Positions 1 through 10,557 of a stretch of DNA of 64,000 bases are shown in pieces. The stretch covers positions 1,612,001-1,676,000 of the forward strand of contig OZ038532.1 in assembly GCA_964036665.1 (NCBI GenBank), in the 5' to 3' direction. The position numbers and the translations under genes are program-made. Numbering within the stretch: position 1 is the first letter of the stretch; every line of letters starts with the position of its first letter. The notes beneath the pieces are model-generated. The model saw only the letters and a list, made by a program, of their open reading frames with translations. It did not search any database and was not told the origin of the DNA. The stretch comes from Gordius sp. MW1 (Eukaryota > Nematomorpha > Gordioida > Gordea > Gordiidae).

Positions 1-405
1 CATCCGTGTTAACATTTTTGACCCAACCTCTGAAGTTTTAACCAAACCACACTTATAGTAATATGAAAGATGCATTTTTTATCCCTCCCGGTCCCGTGGG
101 CTCAACACAACACAATTTGATTGATTCGAAATGCTATTTAAAATTCTATTTTTTTAGTGTGCTTTATTAAGGGCCGGGCATTCTTCTGATTCTGATCTCT
201 GTCTGTACCCTTTATTTAACCATTGTTGAGAGTATCGCATATTTAATGAATTTGTTGAATATTTACTTTACTATTACTTTTACGTCCTTTCCTTTTTTTA
301 TTGCTAACTAACGAACATGTGCTGTGCGTGCATGTGCGTGCACGTGCAGTCTAGACAAACATCCAACTCTCTTAAAAACGTTTTCATATTCATTTTCATT
401 CTATA

Positions 406-573
406 CCCCAAATTAGCACGTTTATCTAAAAACTATTTGCCATCCTGGCGACGAGTGCGGCTAGCGAAAGAAGCTTTTCTATTGCAGGAAGATTAATAGA
501 AGAAAGACGAACTCGACTATCTCCTGAAATTGTCGATGATTTGTTATTCTTACATAATAACTATAAAAAATAA
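406..573 (+). pseudogene. hAT transposase C-terminal fragment
   Basis: The frame ending in TAA at 571-573 encodes the C-terminal dimerisation region of a hAT transposase. It contains ATSAASERSFSIAG followed by RRTRLSPEIVDDLLFLHNN, the usual hAT family signature. A stop codon lies a few residues before the motif and no upstream transposase domain is visible in the window, so this is a remnant. The GC-rich block that follows (650-860) resembles the ends of the hAT-like elements at 62.1 and 63.4 kb and is probably the 3' end of this element. Confidence 0.85.
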
Positions 574-649
574 AATAGATGTTTTTATTTATATATACTC
601 ACTGAAATAATTTGGATGAAATAAAAAATTAGGGCTTAATGGACACATG

Positions 650-860
650 TAATATTTCGGGCGGGCATTTCGGGCAGCTCTTGCGCTTCGGGCCGGACCG
701 GGCGGGAATTTTGGGCAGCTCTTGCGCTTCGGGCCTGACCGGGCGGACACTGAGAAGGGTTTGGGCGGGCCGGGCAAGCAAATTAATCATAAAATTAAAC
801 CGGGCCGGGTTCGGGCAAAAAAATTTAAACAAATCTGACCTCTGTTCTGCACCTTAATGA
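650..860 (+). repeat. GC-rich subterminal repeat of a hAT-like element
   Basis: Repeated GGGCCGGGC and GGGCGGGC words stand out in otherwise AT-rich DNA. A tandem pair of about 55 bp shares the word CAGCTCTTGCGCTTCGGGCC. It follows the hAT C-terminus at 406-573, so I infer it is the 3' subterminal region. The exact end of the element is uncertain. Confidence 0.6.
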
Positions 861-1959
861 AGTAAAAGAGACTCAGCAGACAGCAGCTCTCATTTGGCTT
901 ATGTCTGACGATAAAAACTTTGAAAGTATATTTATGTATATATAATTTGAAACTTGTAACAGTTTAATTTGTTTAAAAATTGATTGATTAGCGTTAAAGT
1001 TATTTTTATAGAATATTAAGAAATTTTAAATTTTCTCTTATCTTTAAAAACTGGTATGCGTTTTGTGGTAATTTGGTTGCTTCAGTTCCCATTACTTTCT
1101 CAATGTCAAATGCGAAGGTACTTTTGTTCAAGCTTTATAAAATACTCTTGTTCATCACAAATATAACTTTGCTTTGAGAATAGTACATAACATTTTTTTA
1201 GTCCACATGTGTTTTAAGAGCATTACCCTTTCATTATGTGTAATATAATAAGTAATTTTATTTCTTGTAACAAACCTGTGGAACCAACTTACATTTTAAA
1301 TGCTTAAAATAATATTAGAAATTAATTTAATTAAAAAAACATTTTTAATATTTTTGTTCTAGATTAACATTTATTATAAAGAATCAGGCAATTTAATTCG
1401 ATAAATGTAAAGTTTTTATAAAAATTATAATAATGCCCTCTCATCAAAATGCCTAGAGAATGTTTTGTCATTTTTTTTAATTAATTTTTGTAAACTATTT
1501 CAATAAATCTTGTTTTAAATTAAATTAATTTTTCTATCATTTGTTAAGACACAAATTATTGTAATCAATGGTTTGCAATCGAGTTGCACTATAATTTTAT
1601 AAATAATGATCAGACCTTCCATTTCTTCTGCAGATCGCTATTGAAATCTTAGTTAATTATGTGTAATTTATCATAATAGTTGAGGTATCTTATTTTATTT
1701 ATTTCAAGCTATTAAAATAATTAGTATTATCACTAAAACACCAAAATATGCACAAAACATTATCATTTTGCCTACAATTTTACCACTTTTCGGATGATTT
1801 ACATTTATGCAATTATCATTTATAAGCATATTAAAAATAATAATTTAGCGTAACGGTTACGTATCACTTAAAACATTACCATTTATCTGTTTATCATTTA
1901 TATGATTTCGATAGTATAAGAATTGATTGCCAAAAAATAACCAGCACTTTATAATTTCA
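861..1959. other. AT-rich stretch, nothing recognised
   Basis: No convincing coding frame, splice pattern or inverted repeat was found here on either strand. Confidence 0.5.
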
Positions 1960-1972
1960 GCTTACTGAAATT

Positions 1973-2110
1973 CAGTGGTATAAACAGGATTGCCTAAATG
2001 TGGGGGGGGGGGTCAAACATTTTTTTTTAAATAATAGTATTAAACAAAGTTTAAATTATATACATCAATGGCATAGGCAGGATTGCCCAAGGGGAGGGGA
2101 AGAATGCAGA
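1973..2110 (+). repeat. Two fragments of CAGTGGCGTAGC-type DNA element ends
   Basis: Two stretches (from 1975 and from 2067) read CAGTGGTATAAACAGGATTG and ATGGCATAGGCAGGATTG. Each is followed by a G-run. They match the termini of the longer elements at 52688-53813 and 56127-56297. No opposite ends were found nearby. Confidence 0.45.
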
Positions 2111-2689
2111 TAGAGCAAGGTAGCTAAATAAAATCAGAAAATATTTGGAATTTTCCTCTATCTGAAATGCAAAAATCCATTTGTAAGTGAAAAATAGAAA
2201 AAAATCCAATTTTTTTGATAAAATATTAGAAGTGCTAATTGTTTAGATCATCGACCTCATTTCAAGTAATAAGAATAATAAGTTTAGGTAGCATTTCAAA
2301 CTTGAAATCAACTATGTTCAGAGTTTTGTGCAAATAGAGCACTTTAATTCTCAGGTAGCGATATGGTTATCGGAAAAGTAACGTTATATAAAAACTTAGA
2401 AGATGATAGTATGTCGAGGCATTTAATTTATGACAGGCCTCTTTGGTTGACACTACCAGATATTTATATACAAATTTAAAGTTGATGTATGTGCCCTTTA
2501 TATTAATGTTGTAAAAACTGCTGGCTGGTTTATACCAGCGTGTTGCTAAGCTTGGTTGTTGGTGTATGTTTTCAGAAAGCCTTTTAGTGTTTGTAGAAAC
2601 TTTTTGGTTCGCCCCTGGTGTTTGGAGTTTTCGCAATGACTTTTTTTAAAACACCCAAAGAATTTTGAAGGAAAATAATAAAAGTTACT

Positions 2690-3130
2690 ATGACGTCACC
2701 AAATGGAAAGTATTATAATCTTTAGTCATGGTAAAATTCTAATTATTTTCCAATTATTATGCATCATATATGCAATGCATAATTAAGTTGTACTATTGCA
2801 AATATATTTTTATAAAGTTTTGCGGTCACATAGGGGACAATTGTCATATCTACAATATTTATCAAAATGAATTGTTTTCTTGCAGTTGGGCTTTTGTGAC
2901 TAAAACAAGTTGTATCATTATAAAAACTATGTCTTTAAAATTTTGTGTTCACACAGGTAACAAGTATTATAATCTGCAATATTATTAAAATAAATATTTT
3001 TTTTGAACATTGGCTTTTTTATGGCTAAAATTGTATTATCAAAAAAAATATTTTTTTGAAGTTTTGTGGTCACTTAATCTACGATACATATTAAATAAAA
3101 TAAAAATTTTAAAAATTAGCTTATTCTAAA
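2690..3130 (+). repeat. Tandem repeat, about 122 bp, four degenerate copies
   Basis: The core GGTCAC (or GTTCAC, CGTCAC) recurs at about 2694, 2824, 2947 and 3068, giving spacings of about 130, 123 and 121 bp. Flanking words such as ATAATCT.CAATATT and TTGGCTTTT recur with it. No coding content is evident. Confidence 0.7.
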
Positions 3131-3548
3131 ATTAAACAAGTTGTGAACTTGAAAAAAAATTTGTCCACTTGGAAAAATATTTTTTCAGTTTTGACGTGAT
3201 ATTGGTAAAATGTGATCCCTAAGATTGGAAAACTCTATTTTTTAGTTATATTTCTATCAAATTTTTAACATTAGTAGTTTTAAACCCTCTTCTATACGAC
3301 CTTATTAATTATATCCTACAAAAAAATCCCTTTTTTGTTATGAGCCTAGATTTAAAATGGATTTCGTTAGTCGCCCTCTCAAGCCAATCTTTCTTTCCCT
3401 TTTATATTTAATATCTTCCATCCCATTTCCTTCTCTATCGCACTGCCCACATATTTATCTGAGCTCATTTCACCAGTCACTCCTCCCTCCTTTCCCCCTA
3501 TTTCAATTTTATCCTCCACCTTTTCTCTTCTGTATCCATTTTCATTGA
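3131..3548. other. Non-coding stretch with a pyrimidine-rich segment
   Basis: The part from 3390 to 3545 is rich in C and T on the + strand (CCTCC and TTTCCCCC words). The 63-codon frame inside it is of biased composition and is not supported as a gene. Confidence 0.4.
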
Positions 3549-3556
3549 GATCCCAT

Positions 3557-3760
3557 TAGTGTTGTAAAAACGGCTGGGTTTTGTTTGGTCGACCTTTGGT
3601 TTAACTAAGACTAACGGTCAACTCTGGTCTGTTTTTCTAATTTCGACTATGCCTAGAGGTCGACTAAGAAAAACAGAACAAAAAGCCTTTGGTCCTTTTA
3701 TGTTTAGTTGACTAAAACCAAAGGTCAACCTAACAAAACCCAGCTGTTTTTACACCACTA
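3557..3760. mobile_element. MITE with 8-bp target duplication
   Basis: The element starts TAGTGTTGTAAAAACGGCTG and ends with the near-complement CAGCTGTTTTTACACCACTA. The arms extend about 55 bp each. It is flanked by the perfect 8-bp direct repeat GATCCCAT (3549-3556 and 3761-3768). The TSD length and the TAGTG start fit hAT-type non-autonomous elements. It has no coding capacity. Confidence 0.92.
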
Positions 3761-3768
3761 GATCCCAT

Positions 3769-4169
3769 AACAAAAATTCATAAAAGGGCACTAATCATTC
3801 TAATAGCGCCGAAAAATGAGAGGGTACACCTAAAGTTGACCTAACCTACCAATATCTCCATTCATTTTTTTGTTCAAAAAGCGTTAAAATCTTTGGAACT
3901 AATTTAAATTACAGTGTACAACACAAGTTAATAAACATTGTAGAGAAAAATATTTAGATAAAAAGTGTTTGCATCCGCTAAATGGCTCAACTAAAAAAAC
4001 ATGGTTTTGGCCGTCACAGGTGGATAAAAGGTATATATAAACCATCTAGAATGCTAAGGCAATGTTCTGGCATAGTTTCAAAGCAATCGGTGGAGGACTT
4101 TCGGAGATCATAGTGCACATTTGTTTTTTCTCTCGCCTGTGTAAATAATTAATGTACCTTTATAAAATA
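3769..4169. other. Non-coding stretch
   Basis: No gene, repeat boundary or RNA motif was recognised between the MITE and the flank repeat of the receptor gene. Confidence 0.4.
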
Positions 4170-4560
4170 CAAGCATATACTCTGCAAACACATGCATATA
4201 GAGCCATTCTTTTCGCTATACATTTCAATCCTGCTATTTAATTTAACATAATGGCATCCTTAAAATTGGCTATACGACAATTTTTTATTTTAGCCGACCA
4301 CAAATACCTAGATCCGGATTTAAATTATTGATTTTGAAATTAAATGAATATTTATTAAATGTATCTACAAATTTAAATAGGTCAAGACGTTAGATAAACA
4401 TTAAGGCGTCTTATAGCTGAGGAAATGAGATTGAGAGCATGATTAAATTTGATTAAAACCCCTCGCCAAAAAGGTCTAGGTAATTAATTCAATGCTTACT
4501 TTTTTCGTCATTTATAACACCGGCCGCAAATAATAATTCGCATTCATATTTTCGGTTTAC
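4170..4560 (+). repeat. Upstream copy of a duplicated GPCR 5' flank
   Basis: This segment immediately upstream of the receptor ATG is repeated, diverged but collinear, at about 6265-6640. Shared words include TTAAAATTGGC, AATTTAAATAGG, GGAAATGAGATT and AAATTTGATTAAAA, in the same order and at similar spacing. It probably contains the receptor promoter and 5' UTR. No clear TATA box can be fixed. Confidence 0.7.
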
Positions 4561-4579
4561 TAAAATTGGATCACTGCTT

Positions 4580-5869
4580 ATGTCTCAAAAACGTGGCATA
4601 GCTCAGGTGAGTTTGAATACCACCAATGAAACAGAAGTTCCAAACAAATATATTTTGTGGAGCATAAATATCATTTATGGAATAATTCTACCTTTTCTAG
4701 TGGCAATCGGAGTCATCGGAAGTGGACTTTATTATATGTCGTATAGAGTTATTTTTTCAATTAAGTCAATAATGGGATGCAATATGGCAAAGAAATACAA
4801 ACAATCTGTGAATGTATTACTCCGATTTTTAGTCCTCTCCGATTGCCTCTTGATCCTATTCATTATACCTAGTCTTGTAATATACATGTTAAAGTACAGG
4901 ACATGTTTTGATAGTAAATGGTACGTCTTTAATGTAATTAAAGTCAATTTTCCCCTGTTAGATACGTTTGCCAATTTCAGCAATTTCATTCGGATAGCTA
5001 TATCATTGGAACGTTTGTGTGCTTTAACATTCCCACATCATTATAACCAATGTTGCAAGAATTTACGTATTAGTTATCTTATATTATTTCTAGGATTATT
5101 CGTTTCTCTGGCCCTAGTAATACTATACAGTTGGGGATTTAATGTTATGTATGCAGAAAACAAAAGCACGGATTTTTTAGACGCAATCTTATTAAATAAC
5201 AATATGACACACGTTTCAATCAACATTATCATTCAAAATGGCATACCACAAAAATTAAATTTAAACAGCAGTGTATGTAAATATGGTGGCTATTCCAACG
5301 GACCAAATCCTACAACTAATAGATGGTTCATTAGCTACCGTCGGTCAATTAACATTACATTATGTTTAGTCCCATTAATAATAACAGTTATTTCAAATAC
5401 TTTTATAATATACTGTTATATACGACTGATGAATCCAAAAAAAAATATCAAAAAAACTTACCGAACAAAGAATGTTGCAGCTGACAATCTTTTATCAAGA
5501 ACCTCTTGTTTTAAAAGCGAAACACAAGATGTTTCTTTTAATATAATTTCACTGAAAAAACACAGTCCTAAGAATAACACAAACAACAAATCATCTACAA
5601 AAAGCACATATAGACAAAATAAATTAATCTTATTATTAATAATTATCAATATATATTTTATTTTTAACATATTACCAATGACAATATATATGTTTGTCTA
5701 TCAACCATGGACGGATATGTTTAAAACCAAAACAGAACTATGGTTTCAGCATTTCGCCTACATTACGAAATACGGTATAAATAGTCTGGCCGTCTATATA
5801 CAATTATTTTTGGATCCAAAAATTCATCAAGGATTAAAATACGTTTGTAAAAATATGTGGCAAAAATAG
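4580..5869 (+). CDS. Class-A (rhodopsin-like) GPCR, probable neuropeptide receptor
   Basis: This 429-residue intronless frame encodes a seven-helix receptor that would sit in the plasma membrane. Approximate helices are TM1 26-54, TM2 77-104, TM3 122-145, TM4 163-186, TM5 258-282, TM6 347-371 and TM7 385-407. A class-A fold is supported by LSDCLLILF in TM2 (the conserved Asp), ISLERLCALTFP at the end of TM3 (the E/DRY position reads ERL), FIFNILP in TM6 with the conserved proline, and a cysteine before TM3 that can pair with one in extracellular loop 2. The N-terminus has NTT and NET sequons and no signal peptide. TM1 lacks the usual Asn, and the TM7 NPxxY is replaced by VYIQLFLDP. These are departures seen in FMRFamide-type invertebrate peptide receptors, which is my best but unproven guess. 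The intracellular loop 3 is long, basic and Ser/Asn-rich. The start gives the full TM1 and is the first ATG of the frame. Confidence 0.88.
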   Translation: MSQKRGIAQVSLNTTNETEVPNKYILWSINIIYGIILPFLVAIGVIGSGLYYMSYRVIFSIKSIMGCNMAKKYKQSVNVLLRFLVLSDCLLILFIIPSLVIYMLKYRTCFDSKWYVFNVIKVNFPLLDTFANFSNFIRIAISLERLCALTFPHHYNQCCKNLRISYLILFLGLFVSLALVILYSWGFNVMYAENKSTDFLDAILLNNNMTHVSINIIIQNGIPQKLNLNSSVCKYGGYSNGPNPTTNRWFISYRRSINITLCLVPLIITVISNTFIIYCYIRLMNPKKNIKKTYRTKNVAADNLLSRTSCFKSETQDVSFNIISLKKHSPKNNTNNKSSTKSTYRQNKLILLLIIINIYFIFNILPMTIYMFVYQPWTDMFKTKTELWFQHFAYITKYGINSLAVYIQLFLDPKIHQGLKYVCKNMWQK

Positions 5870-5984
5870 GTTTAAGTACGTTAATTTATGTACATGATCA
5901 TTTAGCTTTAAAAATTCAATCTCACCATGTTAAATGTGTTGCGCAATATATTAAATATGCGTCATAATATTGCATACATTTCGC

Positions 5985-5990
5985 AATAAA
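5985..5990 (+). terminator. AATAAA polyadenylation signal of the GPCR gene
   Basis: A canonical AATAAA lies 116 bp after the receptor stop codon, within TTTCGCAATAAAG. It is the nearest exact match downstream. Confidence 0.5.
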
Positions 5991-6264
5991 GAAAACCGTT
6001 TAAAAATGTTCCTACACATTATGTTATGCAAGTAACTCTTTATTATCAATCATCTACGATTGTAAATTTTTTCTTATGAACTAATATTTGAATAACATTA
6101 GTGTTTAATATGTCGACCATCGTTCCATATCATTGTTGTCATTATTGTTATGTAAATAAATATAAAGCATAAAATTAAGGAGCACTTGTGTAACTAAAAC
6201 ATGCATTAGTGGTCCAATGATTTAAGAGTCATTATTGAAGGTATAGACTAAATCTAACACATTT

Positions 6265-6640
6265 TAGCAATTTTACCTATATGCCTATAGAGGCATTCTT
6301 ACTCTCTATATCATCTATGTTGCATTTTAGATTAATGGTAGGTGTCATTAAAATTGGCCACACGACTATTTTTCTGGGACAAGCACTAATATTTGGATAA
6401 ACAATGTAATCATTGATTTTCAAATAAATGAAAATTTATTAAAAGGGGTCTACAATTTAAATAGGCTAGTTCTTTATACAATACAAACAATAAGGGGGGT
6501 TTCATAGCACAGGAAATGAGATTTCGAACAAAATTAAATTTGATTAAAATCTTTTGCCAAATAAGTCATTATAATTCAATGTTTGATTTTGTCCGCTATT
6601 TATAGTCAAAATAGCATAAGTGAGAATCACTGGGCATTAA
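6265..6640 (+). repeat. Downstream copy of the GPCR 5' flank, without a receptor ORF
   Basis: This is a diverged direct repeat of 4170-4560, beginning near TAGAGGCATTCTTACTC and ending near GAGAATCACTGGGCA (compare GGATCACTGCTTATG at the receptor start). After 6640 no sequence related to the receptor coding region follows. The duplicate therefore seems to carry only the promoter side, or its receptor copy has been lost. Confidence 0.65.
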
Positions 6641-7643
6641 ATTTAGGGAAAAATATTATTTAAACAATTTTTACCACTTATACGTTTAAAAATTTAACTA
6701 ATTTCATCATGATTGATTTAAACAATTATTAAACCAATTATATCATAATGTAGATTAGAGACTGCCATGGACCTAAATTTTAGATTTATGCCCGGCCCAT
6801 ACCCGCACAAATATTTGCTTCAGCCGTACTAGTAATAACAAATTGATGTTATCTTGAAATCTTATCTACCCGTTTTCCTTGAGTGGCTGAATATTTATTT
6901 GCAATTGTTGCATTGTACAAAATCCATTTTTTTTATTAAGTTAATTTACTGTATGTTGTGGTTGGTTCCCACGTCCCTCCCCCCTCTCTCTCTGTAAAAT
7001 GCCGCTTACTACCGCAGATGGTGCTAGTAAGCGAACTTTAATAGTTTTTCGCATATAAATAAAATAATGCTCTTTCGTCGTACTGTGACCCACTGGATTT
7101 AAATTGATGTTTATTCAAAAAGTATTTAATTAAATTTTTTAAATTAATTCAGCACACAGCTGTTGCCCAATTAGATCACATAACGCTTATTTCTTCCGGA
7201 TCTATCATTCTTAAAATATTCTATTCCAAAGTTCACGATTTTACATTTTTACAACCCTCTCATTCAATTCAGAAATAAATTAAGCGAATAACAATGGTCG
7301 TTTCCTTTTTTCTCACTTTTAATCTTGTTTTTTAATCACATTTTTAAATAATTTTAGACAACCTTACTCGTTACCACGGTTAGTTTCAAGCTACTCTGCT
7401 CGATGCCAGGTTAGTTTATTATATCTCACTCAACCAGCAACCATAGGCTGCTTTAATCTGCCAGTGCTCAACCGGGTTATTAAGCAGCAAGTGCACTTTA
7501 CGCTGGATGGGAATGGTATGAGATGTGTGCTACTACCATGGCTTATGGTTGTATCATTTAAGCATATTAACATCACTAGCTTTGGCCACTACTGGACTAA
7601 TAAAATTGTTGATTAAATTTTTTCACTTTCTTATTCTCCGTAG
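6641..7643. other. Intergenic stretch, nothing recognised
   Basis: No gene was recognised. A short palindromic pair, CAACCATAGGC near 7438 and GGCTTATGGTTG near 7541, may mark a small degraded inverted-repeat element. Confidence 0.35.
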
Positions 7644-7831
7644 AGGAGATAAGGTCGGGGGAGGAGATCTTAAAATTGGCAAATGTATTTTCCACAGTTA
7701 AGTCCCAACAAGCGTTAAGGTCACGAGTCCATGATATGAATGTAACGCCATCGATTCAAATGACCTTGTTCAATCATAAATTCTACTATACAACGTTATT
7801 TATAACTTCACGATTATTGCAATATGTTTAA
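7644..7831 (+). other. Possible internal exon
   Basis: A good 3' splice site (TTTCACTTTCTTATTCTCCGTAG) precedes an open frame that starts EIRSGEEILKLANVF and runs to a TAA at 7829-7831. Weak GT donor candidates lie at GCGTTAAG|GTCACG and at GATATGAAT|GTAACG. The protein is not recognised and the phases do not join simply to the frame at 7923. This is a candidate only. Confidence 0.2.
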
Positions 7832-7922
7832 TGCATTTTACTTTTCTCTAAAATTGCAACTTTTATTATTATTTGCTTTCTGCTCATTTAACTAGTTCTT
7901 ATTATACATTTTCATATTTTAG

Positions 7923-8095
7923 TTGTTGTTGTCTGGAAAATTCAAAAATTTGACTTCAAACATATAATTTATTTAGCAAAAAATAATATCGATGAAGTTT
8001 GCTTAGAATGCCAAGAAATATGTGATGTTGATTATGATAGAGTGAAAATAACTAAGCGGTTCTTTAAACGAGATTTTGAAGGGAAGCAACAATAG
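7923..8095 (+). CDS. Possible terminal exon of an unrecognised gene
   Basis: A clear acceptor (TACATTTTCATATTTTAG) is followed by an open frame beginning VVVWKIQKFDF. It contains the cysteine-bearing segment DEVCLECQEICDVDY and the basic tail KITKRFFKRDFEG, and ends at TAG 8093-8095. Codon content (Asp, Glu, Lys, Cys, Trp) looks protein-like and lacks the low complexity of neighbouring AT-rich DNA. Two nucleotides precede the first full codon, so the upstream exon would have to end in phase 1. I could not identify that exon or the product. It could instead be a relic of a transposon. Confidence 0.3.
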
Positions 8096-8204
8096 TTTAC
8101 ACATGTTAAAACATAGCTGCGTCTTAAGTCATTAGAAAACCATTCAAACTTAAACGATTTTACACATTCATTCATCATATATATGTGAATACATAAATAA
8201 CACT

Positions 8205-9477
8205 AACTACGACGGTCCAAAAGTCCGTGCAAAAAGTCGATAGTTGGCATCAGGTCGGAAACGGGCTATTAAAATTAACTCCAAAATCATGATAGTTTCA
8301 AGCAAAACTATACAGCAGAAAGCTAGGGCGTCCTTCACAAACGACGCGTACTGCATATCACGGCGGTGCAATGTCAAAAACACACTAGGGCTACTGCTTG
8401 ACTCACAACGAAGGCAACTAAGGAAGTTAGTTGAGGAAAAAATGCGATAAACTGCTGGAATGTGGGCACGTTGACAATGAGCATCGAGGTAGTATAAATG
8501 CTAAAAAGAAGAAAGGTACACATCGCCTGCCTACAATAGAAGAGGAACGGAACCAAAGCTCGGATGTTAGGAGAAAAAACTATTTTACCATGGGTCATCA
8601 AATCGTAGAAAGCGTCGGTATTTTAAGATATCGTTCAAGGATAAGGTGATAGAATTCAATCTTTGTTCAGACAGGTTAATTTGGGTGAAGATTGCAGATC
8701 AAGGGGGCCTCTTACCGTTATGTGCGCGTTTGCTCCCCAAATTGAGTGTATGGAATCAGAGAGAGAGATATTCTTCGATTTACTGAAAAAAGAAAAGCAA
8801 GGAATCCGACAGGAAGAAAGGCTAATTATTGGGGCTGATTTCAACGGTCACGTAGGGAAAGATCGTCTAGAGTATGAACGCAATCATGGAGGCTATGGGC
8901 ATGGTCTGAAGAACAAAAAAATGAAAAAACTTCTCCAGTACCCCAAGCATGTGACATGGCGATCGTTACCACCTATTTTCAAAAACGCGAAGATCATATT
9001 GTGACCTATAGAAGTGGGAAACATTTTAGTCAAATTGACTATTTGCTTATAAGGCAAAAGGACTTATGGACTATGGAGTATCAAGGATTGCAAAGTAATA
9101 CTGGGAGATACAATCGCGAGGCAACATCGTCCCCTTGTTATGGATCTTAACACAAGAGTATTTCCCGAAAGAAGAAAGGTCTATGAACCTCAAATTCAAT
9201 ATGAAAGGCTACGTCGACAAGCGAAAAATACCATTAAAAAGCCTCCTCACTCTTGGGTGCAAGGAAGTTGCAAAGGGACGTAGACGACGAGTGGGAGACG
9301 CTATCTAAGAACACAAAGGAAACAGCGATTCGTGTTCTAGGACAGACTAAAAGAGGCAAAGCTATGAATAAGGAAAAAGGTGGTGGGATCAATCGGTTAG
9401 GAATTTCATCGAAAGAAAAAAAATCTATATATACGGTGGTTTTAATCAAAAAAGTTGGAGGATTATCATTTAACAGA
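8205..9477 (+). pseudogene. RTE-clade non-LTR retrotransposon, 5' half (endonuclease)
   Basis: This fragment matches the 33750-35620 minus-strand copy from its 5' leader (GGTCGGAAACGGGCTATTAAA) onward. The AP-endonuclease domain is readable in broken frames: LIIGADFNGHVGKDR, then YERNHGGYGHGLKN, then YFQKREDHIVTYRSG with SQIDYLLIR. These are the metal-binding and substrate-binding blocks of the RTE endonuclease. The linker that normally leads to reverse transcriptase follows (KNTKETAIRVLGQTKRG). The copy stops abruptly near 9477 at a MULE sequence. At least three frameshifts separate the pieces, so it is dead. Confidence 0.88.
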
Positions 9478-10046
9478 CACAATGAATTTGATACAAATGT
9501 TATAATTTGTTTGAATTATAAAATTTAATAAGGTCATATCACTTAATATATTTATTATTTAAATGTTTCAGCTCAAAAACACTCACAAGAGTACTAATTT
9601 GTACAAATCTAAAAAGTGCACCACTATTCATTTTTAAATTTAATTCGTTATGCTATTTTATATATTAAACTAAAAGCGATTCTTTCGTATTATACTTAAT
9701 ATTTATATATAGTCTTTCTAATTGGCACTCCATAGAAATTGTTATCTATAGGAATTAGTTCATATCTATATATTGTCAATGCGATGTCGTGTCGCTATAT
9801 CATTAAAAAGTTTGTGTATTAAGGCTTTTTTTAAAATATAAAGGTATGCCATTTAGATTTTTGTAACAATTTTTTAATATTTTCAATAAAGCAGAAGAAA
9901 TTTTTATTTTGTATAAATTTTTCTAAAAAGTCGAGACGAGACGAGACCGAGATTTTTCTAGACCGAGACGAGATCGCGACTTTCATAATCGCTCCCGAGA
10001 CGAGACGAGATTTTGCTTTCGAGACCGAGACGAGATCGAAACACTA
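9478..10046 (-). mobile_element. MULE (Mutator-like) element left end, inverted copy
   Basis: The terminal block 9930-10046 consists of CGAGACGAGACCGAGA-type repeats and ends ...GATCGAAACACTA. Read on the minus strand, the terminus and the internal AT-rich part are homologous to 13042-13440 (shared words include TTAATACACAAACTTTT and CATTGACAATAT). This is the same left end as the transposase-bearing element to the right, in opposite orientation. Its distal part is missing or is interrupted by the RTE fragment. Confidence 0.7.
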
Positions 10047-10337
10047 ATATAAATGCATCATAGAAGGTTAGATTAAAGTATATTAAAATATTTCATGTAA
10101 TAAATATCTTAAAATAGACATTATATAGGACTATAAAACGGTAACTTTTTATCAAAAATGACACTTACTACATATTTATTTATTAAAGAGAGTTATAATT
10201 AAGTTACTTTATAAACAGACATTAGTATTATAAGTTCATTAATTTATAATTTTTTAGTCTATTATAATGCGAAGCTTTAATAATATTAATTATAAAGTAT
10301 AAACTCCTCAAACTAATATTATATGTTTATTTATTTA

Positions 10338-10557
10338 GGACCACTTGATAAAATGTAATATACCATTTTCAGACAAAGAATTATAAAATATATTGGACTT
10401 TTTAATGTTGAAATATCAAAGTGTGCAGGAAAATTATGCAAATGAGCTCTTTGAAATACCACAAGGAAAAATAGACCTGTTAAAATCTAAGTTCAAAATT
10501 CAAATATCTCAAATAAAAGAAAATGTTCATAAAATTTTTTTTAAAAATAGGTTCAGG
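10338..10557 (+). pseudogene. Possible decayed coding exon
   Basis: After the acceptor-like TTATTTATTTAG the frame DHLIKCNIPFSDKEL is followed by one TAA. It then continues in the same frame as ILDFLMLKYQSVQENY and IPQGKIDLLKSKFK. The continuity across one stop suggests a real but inactivated exon. The product is not recognised, and the AT-rich composition makes a chance frame possible. Confidence 0.28.

Noticed and set aside
2367-2636. 89-codon minus-strand ORF
   Set aside because: There is no motif or splice context. Part of it overlaps a GTTGTAAAAACTGCTGG word resembling a MITE end, so it is probably a repeat fragment.
4732-5670. Minus-strand ORFs of 70-85 codons opposite the GPCR
   Set aside because: They are antisense shadows of the receptor frame with no own features.
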